Origin: Citricoccus alkalitolerans
GTDB lineage: Bacteria > Actinomycetota > Actinomycetes > Actinomycetales > Micrococcaceae
Assembly: GCF_039528175.1 (NCBI RefSeq)
Contig: NZ_BAAALH010000002.1
Span: 930,001-994,000, forward strand
Reading direction: 5' to 3'
DNA: 64,000 bases
Below the pieces are notes generated by a model, which saw only the letters and a program-made list of their open reading frames with translations, did not search any database and was not told the origin of the DNA. Shown in pieces: positions 1-8,481 of this stretch (position 1 is the first letter of the stretch; the number at the start of each line of letters is the position of its first letter). A program made the translations under genes and the position numbers.

Positions 1-1123
1 GCGTGGCGGAGGTGAGGTCCATGGAGCCGTCGAAGACGATCCGCCCCTCGGTGAGGGTGCCGGTCTTGTCCAGGCACACCGTATCCACCCGGGCCAGGAT
101 CTCGACCGCCGGTTGCTCCTGGATGAGCACCTCCTGCCGGGCGAGCTTGAGTGCGGCCACGGCGAAGGAGATGGTGGTCATCAGGGCCAGGCCCTGCGGG
201 ATCATCGAGGTGATCGCGGCGACGGAGGCCACCACGGCCGGTTCGATCGCATCCTGCTCCAGGGCACGCTCCCAGCCGCCCACGGCTTGGACCTGGCCGT
301 TGACGATCAGCGCGGCGATGGGCACCAGCGCGATCGTCAGCCAGGTGGCCACCGTGTCCAGCGCGCCACGGAGCTCAGAGGGAATCTTGGAGAACCGGCG
401 GGCCTCGGTGGCCAGACGCGAGGCGTGGGAGTCCGGTCCGACGGCCGTGACCCGGATCAGGCCCGTCCCGGAGAGGACCGCGGAACCGGAGAGGACGGCA
501 TCGTCGGGGCGTTTGCCGACCGCGTCGGCCTCCCCGGTCAGTAGGGACTCGTCGATGTCCAGTCCGTCGGAGGACAGCACCACCCCGTCGGCGGGGACCT
601 GGTCGCCGCGGCGCAGCACCACCGCGTCGTCCAACACGATCTCCTCGAGCCGCACGGGGTGCTCGGTGCCGTCGCGGAGCACGTGAGCGGCATCCTGGTG
701 GAGCAGGGCGATGGCATCGAGTTTGCGCTTGGCCGAGTACTCCTGGATCACGCCGATGACCACATTGGCCACGGCGGCCAGGCAGAATACGAGGTCGAAC
801 CAGCGGCCCAGCACGATGATGGCCACTGCACAGGTGGCAATGGCGAGGTTGAACAACGTCAGGATGTGGACGCGCAGGATGGTCCAGATGGACCGGGAGG
901 TGTCCCGCGGCTGACGGTTGACGAGCCCCTTCTCCTCGCGGTCGGCGACGTCGGCCGGGGCCAGGCCGCGCATGGCGAGGACGGTGTCCTGGGGGCGGGG
1001 GAGCGGGGAGTGGCCCCGGCGGTGCAGATGCAGGTGGCGCTGGTGGTCCGGATGCTCCGGATCATCCGGTAGGCCCGCTCCGTGGCTCACCGGGTCGGTG
1101 GTGGTGTCCACCATGCTCATCAT
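1..1123 (-). CDS. CtpE-like cation-transporting P-type ATPase, 5' part only
   Basis: This gene runs off the left edge; about 374 N-terminal residues are visible from an ATG at 1123 (a second ATG follows directly). The reading frame shows the phosphorylation motif DKTGTLTEG at about 70-46, the actuator-domain motif LTGEAD, and hydrophobic segments around ILRVHILTLFNLAI and VVASVAAITSMI. Layout and wording match mycobacterial CtpE, a calcium P-type ATPase of the inner membrane (family knowledge). The M4 motif reads IPQGL where the usual form is PEGL, so the classical acidic ion ligand of M4 is replaced by Gln. The N-terminal 40 residues are His/Arg rich and could be a cytosolic metal-binding tail. 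It is divergent from the phosphoesterase gene at 1506. Substrate is inferred, not shown. Confidence 0.88.
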   Translation of the reverse strand, partial: MMSMVDTTTDPVSHGAGLPDDPEHPDHQRHLHLHRRGHSPLPRPQDTVLAMRGLAPADVADREEKGLVNRQPRDTSRSIWTILRVHILTLFNLAIATCAVAIIVLGRWFDLVFCLAAVANVVIGVIQEYSAKRKLDAIALLHQDAAHVLRDGTEHPVRLEEIVLDDAVVLRRGDQVPADGVVLSSDGLDIDESLLTGEADAVGKRPDDAVLSGSAVLSGTGLIRVTAVGPDSHASRLATEARRFSKIPSELRGALDTVATWLTIALVPIAALIVNGQVQAVGGWERALEQDAIEPAVVASVAAITSMIPQGLALMTTISFAVAALKLARQEVLIQEQPAVEILARVDTVCLDKTGTLTEGRIVFDGSMDLTSAT

Positions 1124-1505
1124 TCTCCCCTTGGCAACGCAGGGCAACGGACGGCGATATCCGCGTCAGGCCCTGCCGATGTGATCCGGTGCGATTCCCC
1201 CGAACCCGTTCAACCTACTGCCCCGCCCCAGGCCGAACATCCCACCTGGGGACTATTCCGGGCCCGCTCCGGGTCCATCTCAGGGGTGGCTCCGGGTGGC
1301 CACTGCGCGAGTGGCCTCCGAGGCCACCTTCCTCCCTGACAGATCAGGTTCTCCCGATGTTCACCCGGCTGTCCGACCGGTTCACGGTCTTGGTGTGCGG
1401 CGTTCACGAAGGAAGCGGCTGGTGTTCAACAGCCCTCCCTATCGTCTGAGGGTCATCTCATCGCCGCCGTCTCACCGGCGGTATCGCTCAACAGAAGAAT
1501 GGATC
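1124..1505. promoter_or_regulatory. 382-bp divergent spacer with a PHO-box-like repeat array
   Basis: No gene is seen here. The stretch separates the ATPase (minus) from the phosphoesterase (plus). It contains GTTCAC at 1359, 1380 and 1402 and GTTCAA at 1424, spaced 21, 22 and 22 bases, two helical turns apart. The first 11-mer, GTTCACCCGGC, equals the Streptomyces PHO-box unit consensus. A possible -10 (TATCGT, 1440-1445) follows the last unit, fitting an activator that touches the -35 region. A small hairpin (CCGCCG, 6-base loop, CGGCGG; 1464-1481) lies in the leader. Confidence 0.5.
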
Positions 1506-4500
1506 ATGACCGCCAAGCGCTTGCCTCTTGCCGTCCTCGCCCTGTCCGTCGGCCTCACCTCCACCGGTACGCTCATGCCCGTCGCCTCTGCGGCGCCCAT
1601 CGCGCCCGCCGCAGCTGTCACCAGTGATGTTGCCGCCGACCTGGAGGCGGACCTGCTGGATGTGACCTTCGAGGATGGCACCCCCGCGGATGCCGCCCAG
1701 GGCCGAGAGGCCGTGGTCACGGGCGACCCCGAGATCGGCGTTGACGGTTCCCTGGCCCGCTTCACCGGGGGCTTCGACGGGGACGACGCCTATTCCTACG
1801 CGCTGACCGAGGCGGACTACGGCCAGCTGACCGACGGCTTCACCGTGGAGTGCAACTTCAGGCGGGACGCGGCCACCACCGGCGAGGACACTCTGTGCGG
1901 CAACAAGGAGGCCGGTGGCTTCGCCATGGTGGTCAAGGAGGACCGGGCCGCCTTCATGATCCACGCCGAGGGGGGCTACACCTTCGCCTGGGCGGACATC
2001 GACGCTGACACCTGGTACCACGCCGCCGGCGTGTACGACGGCAAGACCATCAAGCTCTACCTGGACGGCGAGCTGGCCGCTGAGGCCGAGGCCGGTGGGC
2101 CCATGACCGTCCCCGCGAATGAGAACGCCCACGCGGTGGTTCTAGGCGCGGACAGCGGCAACGGTGCTCCCGGTCAGTTCGCCACCGCCTCTATCGACGC
2201 GGCCCGGCTGTACAGCTCGCCGGCCTCGGCAGAGCAGGTCGCCGCGCTGAACGCCGAGTTCGCCGTGGAGGTCGAGGCGCCCGAGGCAGACGTCTTCAAC
2301 GTGGACTTCGCCGACGGCACCCCGGCCGACACGGCCCAGGACCTGCCCGTCACCACGCACGGCGCCCCGGTGATCGGTCCCGACCCGGCCCTCGGCCGCA
2401 ACACGGCTGCCTTCGACGGCGACGACGCCCTGCTGTACCCGTTCGGCGACCAGTACGCCACGCTCGGCGACTCCATGACCGTGGAGTGCGTGTTCCGCTA
2501 TGACGGCCCGCTGCCGACCTCCGGGGAGACGAACCTCTGCGCCAACAAGGAGGCCGGCGGGTTCTCCATGACCATGTACGCCAACAAGCTGACCTTCGCG
2601 GTCAACACCGGCAGCTACCACAACGCTGGCATCGAGATCGAGCCGAACGAGTGGTACCACGCCGTGGGCGTCTTCGACGGAGGCACGAAGACCGTCAAGC
2701 TCTACGTCAACGGTGAGCTCGTGGCCGAGAACCCCACCGCCAACGCTGAGATCAAGTGGCCGCCGAACGCCTCCGCGCACAACATGGTGATCGGCGCCGA
2801 TGCCTCCAACGGGGGCAGCCAGTTCCACGCCAACGCGACGATCGCCGCCGCTCGAGTCTTCGGTGACTCCCTGGACGCCCAGCAGATCGCGGCCCTGAAC
2901 ATCGAGGCCTTCGGCGGACTGCGTGACCAGGTCGCCGAGCTGGCCGGGACCACCCCGGCGGCCGGATCCAAGCTGACCCGCGCGACCGAGTTCGGCGTCG
3001 AGTGGGCGAGCCCTGGCCTCGTGGCTGCCGGAACCACCTACGCGATCGACGGACAGCCGGTCCAGCCGGGCGACGTCGTCGGCTCCGGCATGGCAGCCGG
3101 CGAACACACCATCGAGATCGAGGGAAAGACCGTGTTCGGCCTGCCGATCTCCGAATCGGTCACGTTCACCTCGGGTTCCATACCGGTCGGCGGCGGCACC
3201 GAGACCGGCCAGGGCAACGGCAAGGTCTCGTTGTCCGCCCGCGCGGTGAACCCCGACGGCGGTGACGTCACCACCACCTTCTACGGCGGCCGCGCGGACG
3301 TTGCCCAGGGTGGCTTCCAGGGTCTCGTGGACGGGACCCCGACCACGCTCGAGTTCGACTACACGGAGGACGTGGACCTCGAGGGTGCCGGTGACAGCCT
3401 GAGCGCCACCGCCGGGCAGATGCCGTTCCAGCGCTTCGACGTCGGAGTCGGCGAAGCCACAGAGGGCCAGTCGGTGCGCTGGGCGGGAACCGTGGATCCG
3501 AGCCGCCAGGTCAACCTGCTGGTGTGGAACACGGAGAGCGAGTCCTGGGACGAACTGGCCTCCGGACGCGGGCTCGACGAGAGCGAACTCGTGCTGTCCG
3601 GTGCACTGGGCGCCGAGCACCTGGACGAGGCAGGTCAGGCCGCGGTCCTGGTCCTCGGCGAGGATCCCTTCGCCGACGACCTGGAGAACGAGGTCGCCGA
3701 CTCCTTCGAGGATCCGGCCGACTACGATTTCTCGCTCGCGCACTTCACGGACACCCAGTACCTCGCCGAGGGTGCTGCAGAGGACGCCTACTCCGAGGAG
3801 CAGCAGGCGGTCTGGGCCGACGCCTACACCTCCGTGGCCGAGTGGATCGTCGCCAACGCCGAGGAGAAGAAGATCGACTACGTCGCCCACACCGGCGACA
3901 TCATGGAGAACTGGCACTCCGGCAGCCCGCGGGCCGACGAGGAGGAATACCGCGAGATCGCCGTCGAGGAGTTCGAGTTCGTCTCCCAGGCGCAGAAGAT
4001 CCTGGACGACGCCGAGATTGTCAACGGTGTCACGCCGGGCAACCATGACAACCGCTCCGGGACGGACAACGGCCGAGACAGCCTGTACAACCAGTACTTC
4101 GGTCCGGAGCGCTATGAAGCCCTGGAACAGACGCAGGGGTGGAAGGACGCCGAGGCCTCCTACACGCCGTGGAAGGAGGGGGACAATGACAACCACTACG
4201 ACCTGTTCTCCGCCGGTGGCCTGGACTTCGTCGCTGTCTATCTGGGCTACGACGTCACCGATGAGGAGATCGCCTGGGCCAGCGAGGTCCTGGACCAGTA
4301 CTCGGACCGCAACGCCATGATCATGACCCATGCCCAGCGCAAGCCCAGTACCAATCCGGACGGCCGTGGCGCGACCTTCTCCCACGACGGGGCCAAGATC
4401 GACGAGGGCCTGCTCCAGAAGCACAGCAACATCTTCCTCGCGCTCTCCGGGCATGAGCACGGCGTGGACATCGAGGTGCGCAAGGACGTCGGCACCGAGG

Positions 4501-5813
4501 GCAACAACGTGGTCGAGCTGCTGGCCGACTACCAGTTCTACAAGGTCTCGGCCGAGGAACTGGGCCTCACCGGTGTTGACGGCCGCTCGGCCACGGACAT
4601 GCTCCAGTTCGGCTCCAGCTTCTTCCGGTTGCTGCAGATCGACGTGGACAACGCGGAGATGGCCGTGGACACCTACTCGCCGCTGCTGGACAACTTCGGG
4701 GCGACCGAGTATGACGACCGCAACCGCTACAACGGCACGGAGGACGACACCCGGCTGCCGATCCAGCTGGAGACCCGCAAGACCTCCTTCGCCACCAACC
4801 AGGTCATGGTCACGACGCCGACCGATGAGAAGATCGGCGAGGCCACGGCCAAGTCCGGTTGGCAGGCGACGATCGAGTGGGCCGGGCTGACCGAGGGCGA
4901 GACCTACGCCTGGTACGCCATCAGCCGCGATGCCGAGACCGGCGAGGACCTGACCGCGGGCGAGACCGAGCAGATGGGCGTCTTCACCGCCGTGGCCGCG
5001 GGCACGGACACCGTTGCCCCGGAACTGACCGTTCCGGGGGCAGTCACCCTCACGGTGGGTGACGAGTTCGATCCTCTGGCCGGGGTGTCGGCGACCGACA
5101 ACACCGATGGAGATGTGACCGCTTCGGTGCAGGTCATCGGCTCGGTGGACACCTCCACCGCCGGGGCATACACGCTGACCTACGTGGCTGAGGATGCCAA
5201 TGGCAACCAGGCGATCGCCTCCCGGGCCGTCGTGGTGAAAGAGGCTGATCAGCCGGAGCAGCCGGAACCGGTGGAGGACTTCACGGACAACCCTGAGGGT
5301 TCGCAGTTCTACGCGCCGGTCCGGTGGATGCAGGAGCAGGGCATCACGACCGGGTACACGGACGGGACCTACCGCAAGGGCAAGGACATCTCCCGTGGCG
5401 AATCGGTGGCCTTCATCCACCGGTACATCGATCCGGAGGCGACCGACGGGGGAGAGGACTTCACCGATATCACGGAGTCGCACGTGTTCTTCGATGAGAT
5501 CGTCTGGGCTGTCAACGCCGGCGTGACGACGGGGTACGCGGACGGCACGTTCCTCCCGTACGACAGCGTGACCCGTGGTGAGTTCGCCTCCTTCCTGTTC
5601 CGCGCGGTGGAGCCGGAAGCGGGAGAGTGGGACGAGTCCTTCTCGGATGTGGCGGAATCTCACCCGCACCGTGAGGCGATCTCGTGGCTGGCCTCGACCG
5701 GGGTCTCGACCGGGTACAAGGACGGCACGTTCAAGCCGAATGACACGATCAGCCGTGGCGAGGTCGCCGCACTGATGCAGCGCTACGCGACCGAGGTCGC
5801 GGACCAGAACTGA
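1506..5813 (+). CDS. Secreted SLH-anchored metallophosphoesterase with two LamG-like domains
   Basis: A 1435-residue exported protein. The ATG at 1506 was chosen because the signal peptide (basic TAKR, hydrophobic core, ASAAP cleavage region, about residues 1-33) starts there; the frame is open further upstream. Domains in order: two LamG/concanavalin-like folds (about 45-250 and 262-470), a linker, a calcineurin-like phosphoesterase (about 740-1060) with the metal motifs HFTDTQ, HTGDIMENW, GNHDN, MTHAQ and SGHEHG, a DUF5011/Ig-like domain (about 1169-1245), and three SLH repeats (about 1257-1432). The SLH repeats should bind a secondary cell-wall polymer, putting the enzyme on the cell surface. 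A perfect palindrome starts right after the stop. The PHO-box-like repeats upstream suggest phosphate-starvation control and a role in releasing phosphate from external esters. The true substrate is unknown. Confidence 0.88.
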   Translation: MTAKRLPLAVLALSVGLTSTGTLMPVASAAPIAPAAAVTSDVAADLEADLLDVTFEDGTPADAAQGREAVVTGDPEIGVDGSLARFTGGFDGDDAYSYALTEADYGQLTDGFTVECNFRRDAATTGEDTLCGNKEAGGFAMVVKEDRAAFMIHAEGGYTFAWADIDADTWYHAAGVYDGKTIKLYLDGELAAEAEAGGPMTVPANENAHAVVLGADSGNGAPGQFATASIDAARLYSSPASAEQVAALNAEFAVEVEAPEADVFNVDFADGTPADTAQDLPVTTHGAPVIGPDPALGRNTAAFDGDDALLYPFGDQYATLGDSMTVECVFRYDGPLPTSGETNLCANKEAGGFSMTMYANKLTFAVNTGSYHNAGIEIEPNEWYHAVGVFDGGTKTVKLYVNGELVAENPTANAEIKWPPNASAHNMVIGADASNGGSQFHANATIAAARVFGDSLDAQQIAALNIEAFGGLRDQVAELAGTTPAAGSKLTRATEFGVEWASPGLVAAGTTYAIDGQPVQPGDVVGSGMAAGEHTIEIEGKTVFGLPISESVTFTSGSIPVGGGTETGQGNGKVSLSARAVNPDGGDVTTTFYGGRADVAQGGFQGLVDGTPTTLEFDYTEDVDLEGAGDSLSATAGQMPFQRFDVGVGEATEGQSVRWAGTVDPSRQVNLLVWNTESESWDELASGRGLDESELVLSGALGAEHLDEAGQAAVLVLGEDPFADDLENEVADSFEDPADYDFSLAHFTDTQYLAEGAAEDAYSEEQQAVWADAYTSVAEWIVANAEEKKIDYVAHTGDIMENWHSGSPRADEEEYREIAVEEFEFVSQAQKILDDAEIVNGVTPGNHDNRSGTDNGRDSLYNQYFGPERYEALEQTQGWKDAEASYTPWKEGDNDNHYDLFSAGGLDFVAVYLGYDVTDEEIAWASEVLDQYSDRNAMIMTHAQRKPSTNPDGRGATFSHDGAKIDEGLLQKHSNIFLALSGHEHGVDIEVRKDVGTEGNNVVELLADYQFYKVSAEELGLTGVDGRSATDMLQFGSSFFRLLQIDVDNAEMAVDTYSPLLDNFGATEYDDRNRYNGTEDDTRLPIQLETRKTSFATNQVMVTTPTDEKIGEATAKSGWQATIEWAGLTEGETYAWYAISRDAETGEDLTAGETEQMGVFTAVAAGTDTVAPELTVPGAVTLTVGDEFDPLAGVSATDNTDGDVTASVQVIGSVDTSTAGAYTLTYVAEDANGNQAIASRAVVVKEADQPEQPEPVEDFTDNPEGSQFYAPVRWMQEQGITTGYTDGTYRKGKDISRGESVAFIHRYIDPEATDGGEDFTDITESHVFFDEIVWAVNAGVTTGYADGTFLPYDSVTRGEFASFLFRAVEPEAGEWDESFSDVAESHPHREAISWLASTGVSTGYKDGTFKPNDTISRGEVAALMQRYATEVADQN

Positions 5814-5857
5814 CGCTTTGCGGGCAAGAACAAGTACTTATTCTTGCCCGCAAAGCG
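5814..5857. repeat. Intergenic palindrome A (CGCTTTGCGGGCA family)
   Basis: A 44-base inverted repeat beginning on the base after the phosphoesterase stop codon. The arms CGCTTTGCGGGCAAGAA and its complement pair over 17 bp; after one C/A mismatch the centre AAGTACTT is itself a palindrome. There is no T-tract, so it is not a standard intrinsic terminator, though it may still stop transcription. It shares the outer arm with the elements at 14498 and 44420. Confidence 0.85.
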
Positions 5858-5935
5858 CGAGGGGGCGGTGACGGCCGACGGTGCCGTGGATCCCAGGGGC
5901 GGGTCGCGGGGCTTGGGGCAGCATGCAGGACTGCG

Positions 5936-5941
5936 TACCGT
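5936..5941 (+). promoter_or_regulatory. Leaderless -10 box (TACCGT) of the CoA-binding protein gene
   Basis: TACCGT ends six bases before the ATG at 5948 and no Shine-Dalgarno sequence is present, the arrangement expected when the mRNA begins at the start codon. Confidence 0.55.
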
Positions 5942-5947
5942 GGGTCC

Positions 5948-6376
5948 ATGGCACACACCGACGATCCGGCGACCATCCGCAGGCTGTTGACGAATCACGG
6001 CGCCCGATGGGCCGTCGTCGGTCTCACGCCGAATCCGCGGCGCGCTGCCGTCGGAGTGGCGAAATTCCTGCGGGACGAGCAGGGCATGGAGATCATCCCC
6101 GTCAACCTCGGTGCCCAGGAGGTTCATGGTGAACGCGGCTACCGGGCGCTGGCTGACATCCCCGGCACGGTCGACGTGGTCGACTGCTTCGTGAACTCGC
6201 AGAAGGTCGGGGCGATCGTGGACCAGGCCATCGAGATCGGGGCGAAGGCGGTCTGGCTCCAGCTCGGGGTGATCGATGAGGCGGCGGCCCAGCGTGCGGC
6301 GGACGCCGGACTGGACGTGGTCATGGACACCTGCCCGGTGATCGAGGTCCGGAAGGATCCGTCGCTGAGGAGCTGA
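5948..6376 (+). CDS. CoA-binding domain protein (YccU-like)
   Basis: A 142-residue protein of the CoA-binding Rossmann family (YccU/DUF succinyl-CoA-ligase-alpha-like). Visible marks are VGLTPNPRRA near the N-terminus, where family members bind the nucleotide, and the DVVDCFVN and VWLQLGV strands. Length matches the stand-alone family (about 135-145 residues). The C-terminal MDTCPVIE is typical. These proteins bind CoA-type ligands but have no settled cellular role. The ATG lacks a ribosome-binding site and is preceded by a leaderless -10. The stop codon lies inside a short tandem repeat of CTGAGGAG. Confidence 0.85.
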   Translation: MAHTDDPATIRRLLTNHGARWAVVGLTPNPRRAAVGVAKFLRDEQGMEIIPVNLGAQEVHGERGYRALADIPGTVDVVDCFVNSQKVGAIVDQAIEIGAKAVWLQLGVIDEAAAQRAADAGLDVVMDTCPVIEVRKDPSLRS

Positions 6377-6392
6377 GGAGCTGAGGAGCTGA
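6365..6392 (+). repeat. CTGAGGAG tandem repeat across a stop codon
   Basis: About 3.5 copies of the octamer CTGAGGAG, starting inside the last codons of the CoA-binding protein gene and continuing past its TGA. Copy number could vary by slippage, but each extra copy adds sequence only after the stop. Confidence 0.8.
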
Positions 6393-6418
6393 GTCCTGAC
6401 GCCGTCCGCCGGGCTGGA

Positions 6419-6424
6419 TAGGCT
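6419..6424 (+). promoter_or_regulatory. Leaderless -10 box (TAGGCT) of the ABM gene
   Basis: TAGGCT, then GGGCCC, then the ATG at 6431. No ribosome-binding site lies in the six-base gap. Confidence 0.55.
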
Positions 6425-6430
6425 GGGCCC

Positions 6431-6751
6431 ATGATCTTCATTGTGGTCAAGTACCAAGTCAAGCCCGAATACACCGACACCTTCCTGGACTCGGTCGCCG
6501 AGTTCACGGCGGCCACCCGCGCCGAAGAGGGCAACCTCTGGTTCGAGTGGTCCCGCAGCGTGGAGGACCCGAACGAGTTCGTCCTGGTTGAGGCCTTCAA
6601 GGATGGGGCCGGAGAAGCCCATGTGACCTCCGAGCACTTCGCCGCAGGACTGGAGTCCATGCGCCCGCTCCTGGCCGCCACGCCCCAGATCGTCAGCCGC
6701 CAGATCGAGGGCGAGGGCTGGGACGAGATGGGCGAACTGCAGGTCGGCTGA
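6431..6751 (+). CDS. Antibiotic biosynthesis monooxygenase (ABM) domain protein
   Basis: A 106-residue single-domain ABM protein, a dimeric alpha/beta barrel related to YgiN quinol monooxygenases and heme-degrading IsdG proteins. The family order is visible: first strand IFIVVKYQVKP, the NLWFEWSRS strand, FVLVEAFKDG, and the HVTSEHF helix. It lies alone between the CoA-binding protein gene and a palindrome. The substrate cannot be read from sequence. Start choice is supported by the adjacent leaderless -10. Confidence 0.85.
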   Translation: MIFIVVKYQVKPEYTDTFLDSVAEFTAATRAEEGNLWFEWSRSVEDPNEFVLVEAFKDGAGEAHVTSEHFAAGLESMRPLLAATPQIVSRQIEGEGWDEMGELQVG

Positions 6752-6769
6752 TCACGAGGCGCCCACACT

Positions 6770-6805
6770 CTGCGGGCGCGGAACTCTGGAGTTCTCTGCC
6801 CGCAG
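6770..6805. repeat. Intergenic palindrome B (TGCGGGC family), between convergent genes
   Basis: CTGCGGGC pairs with GCCCGCAG, and inside it GGAACT can pair with AGTTCT around CTGG. It lies between the ABM gene and the convergent formamidase gene, so it could end transcription from both sides. It is the shortest and least perfect member of the family. Confidence 0.7.
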
Positions 6806-6855
6806 AACGATGGCTGGCGATGGCCGGAGGCGCGCCGGTACCGGTCAGGCCTCGG

Positions 6856-8112
6856 TCAGGCATTCGCCGCTCTCGGGGCACCGATGCCCGGCTCGATCTG
6901 GTGCGGTCCCGCCGCCGACGGGCGGATGTCGAACTCGAACATCGCCGTGGGCAGGTACACGGTCGAGCAGGAGTTCGGGATGTCGACCACGCCGGACAGT
7001 CGTCCTTCGATCGGCGCAGCACCGAGGAGCAGATAGGCCTGCTCCGGTGAGTAGCCGAACTTGGTGAGGTAGTCGATCGCGTGCAGGCACGCTCTCTGGT
7101 AGGACAGGTGGGAATCCAGATAGCGTTGCTCGCCGTCCAAGGTCACTGAGGTGCCGGAGAAGGCGATCCATTCGCTGAACCGTGGTTCCACGCGGCCGGG
7201 CATGAAGATGGCGTTCTCGTGGACGCCGTAGGTGTCCATCCCGCCCTTGATGAGATCCACGTGCAGGTCAATGAAGCCGCCCATCTCGATGGCCCCGCAA
7301 AACGTGATCTCCCCATCGCCCTGGGAGAAATGCAGGTCACCGAGGGACAGATTCGCGCCGTCCACGAACACTGGGTAGAACACGCGGCTGCCCTTGGAGA
7401 GGTTCTTGATGTCCTGGTTACCACCGTTCTCCCGTGGAGGGGCGGTGCGGGCTGCCTCAGAGCCCACCCGTTCCCATGAGCCCTGATCCACGCCGCCGAG
7501 GACAGCATGACCGGCCTCCGGAGGCAGCGCCAGGGGCGGGATCCGCTGTGGGTCGGTGGCAATGAGGTCGCCCTCTCGCTTGTTCCATCTCGCCAGGAGT
7601 TCCTGAGATGGCGCCGTGCCCATCAACCCCGGATGGATGAGGCCCTCGAAGGAGACCTCGGGGACATGGCGCGAGGTCGCGACCTGTCCCGTGAAGTCCC
7701 AGATCGCCTTGTAGGCGTCCGGAAACTGATCGGTCAGGAACCCACCCCCGTTGTTCTTGGAGAAGATGCCGGTATACCCCCACCCCTGCCCGGCCAGGGG
7801 GCCGGAATCCTCCTGCGGGATGGGGCCGACGTCGAGGATGTCCACGATGAGCAGGTCGCCCGGTTGCGCGCCTTCAACAGCGAAGGGTCCGGACAGTTTG
7901 TGGACCGTGAGCAAGGGGGCGTTGAGGATGTCCTCAGCCGAGTCGTCGTTGACTATCGCACCGTCGAACCATTCGCGGCAGTCCACCCGGAAGCTGTCCC
8001 CGGGTTTGAGGGTGGCGACCGGCGGGATCTCGGGGTGCCACCGATTGTGGCCGAGTTGCTGCTGGTCCTCGAAACTCTTGCTGGAATCCAAGGGGAAGAG
8101 GTTCTGTGGCAT
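6856..8112 (-). CDS. fmdA: Formamidase (FmdA/AmdA acetamidase family)
   Basis: A 418-residue cytoplasmic amidase that hydrolyses formamide (or short amides) to ammonia and the acid. The N-terminus FPLDSSKSFEDQQQLGHNRW, the PGDLLIVDILD and HPGLMGTAPS segments, and the GGNQDI..L strand are typical of the FmdA/AmdA family, and the length fits (about 405-415). It is the last gene of a minus-strand operon after an AmiS/UreI-type channel and an FmdB-like zinc-ribbon protein, the usual company of formamidases. AGAAGGA lies about ten bases before the ATG. A choice between formamide and acetamide cannot be made by eye. Confidence 0.9.
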   Translation of the reverse strand: MPQNLFPLDSSKSFEDQQQLGHNRWHPEIPPVATLKPGDSFRVDCREWFDGAIVNDDSAEDILNAPLLTVHKLSGPFAVEGAQPGDLLIVDILDVGPIPQEDSGPLAGQGWGYTGIFSKNNGGGFLTDQFPDAYKAIWDFTGQVATSRHVPEVSFEGLIHPGLMGTAPSQELLARWNKREGDLIATDPQRIPPLALPPEAGHAVLGGVDQGSWERVGSEAARTAPPRENGGNQDIKNLSKGSRVFYPVFVDGANLSLGDLHFSQGDGEITFCGAIEMGGFIDLHVDLIKGGMDTYGVHENAIFMPGRVEPRFSEWIAFSGTSVTLDGEQRYLDSHLSYQRACLHAIDYLTKFGYSPEQAYLLLGAAPIEGRLSGVVDIPNSCSTVYLPTAMFEFDIRPSAAGPHQIEPGIGAPRAANA

Positions 8113-8181
8113 GGTGATGCATCCTTCTGTGAGGTCTTCAGGGGGAACTGCCCCCGTCCATGGGGGTGCGTTGTGGCGAGA

Positions 8182-8481
8182 TCAGGGCCGCGGCAGTTTG
8201 AGGTGCTGGGGGTTGCCGGTGTACGTCGGCTCCTTTCGGGGACGGGCGGGCGAGGGAGCCGCAGGCAGAGAGTTGACCACTTCGGGCGATTCGGCGCTGC
8301 GCCGAGTGTCTTCGATCAGGCGGTAGGCGGCGGATCCGGAGTGGGACAGTCGCACGCCCGAGATACGGCGTGATGCCACCTCGCCGCATCTCGGGCAGTC
8401 CAGGCTGTCCGGTACGGACGCCATGCTGAAACTGGCCTCGGTGGCGGTGCCCTCGGGGCAGCGGAATTCATACAGCGGCAC
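8182..8481 (-). CDS. FmdB-like zinc-ribbon protein with a degenerate first knuckle
   Basis: A 99-residue protein starting with GTG at 8481, chosen because GGAGG precedes it and the family N-terminus VPLYEFRCP begins there. FmdB-family ribbons normally carry two CxxC knuckles. The second is intact (CPRCGEVASRR), but the first reads RCPEG, with only one cysteine, so zinc binding may be altered. The tail is Pro/Arg rich and probably disordered. The start overlaps the AmiS-type gene by 14 bases, so they are translationally coupled. Family members are thought to regulate or assist amidases. Confidence 0.8.
   Translation of the reverse strand: MPLYEFRCPEGTATEASFSMASVPDSLDCPRCGEVASRRISGVRLSHSGSAAYRLIEDTRRSAESPEVVNSLPAAPSPARPRKEPTYTGNPQHLKLPRP

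Noticed and set aside
2142..5669. Minus-strand open frame of 1175 codons opposite the phosphoesterase
   Set aside because: It is a shadow of high-GC coding on the plus strand: composition is Arg/Gly/Val/Leu rich without any recognisable motif, while the plus strand has clear domains.
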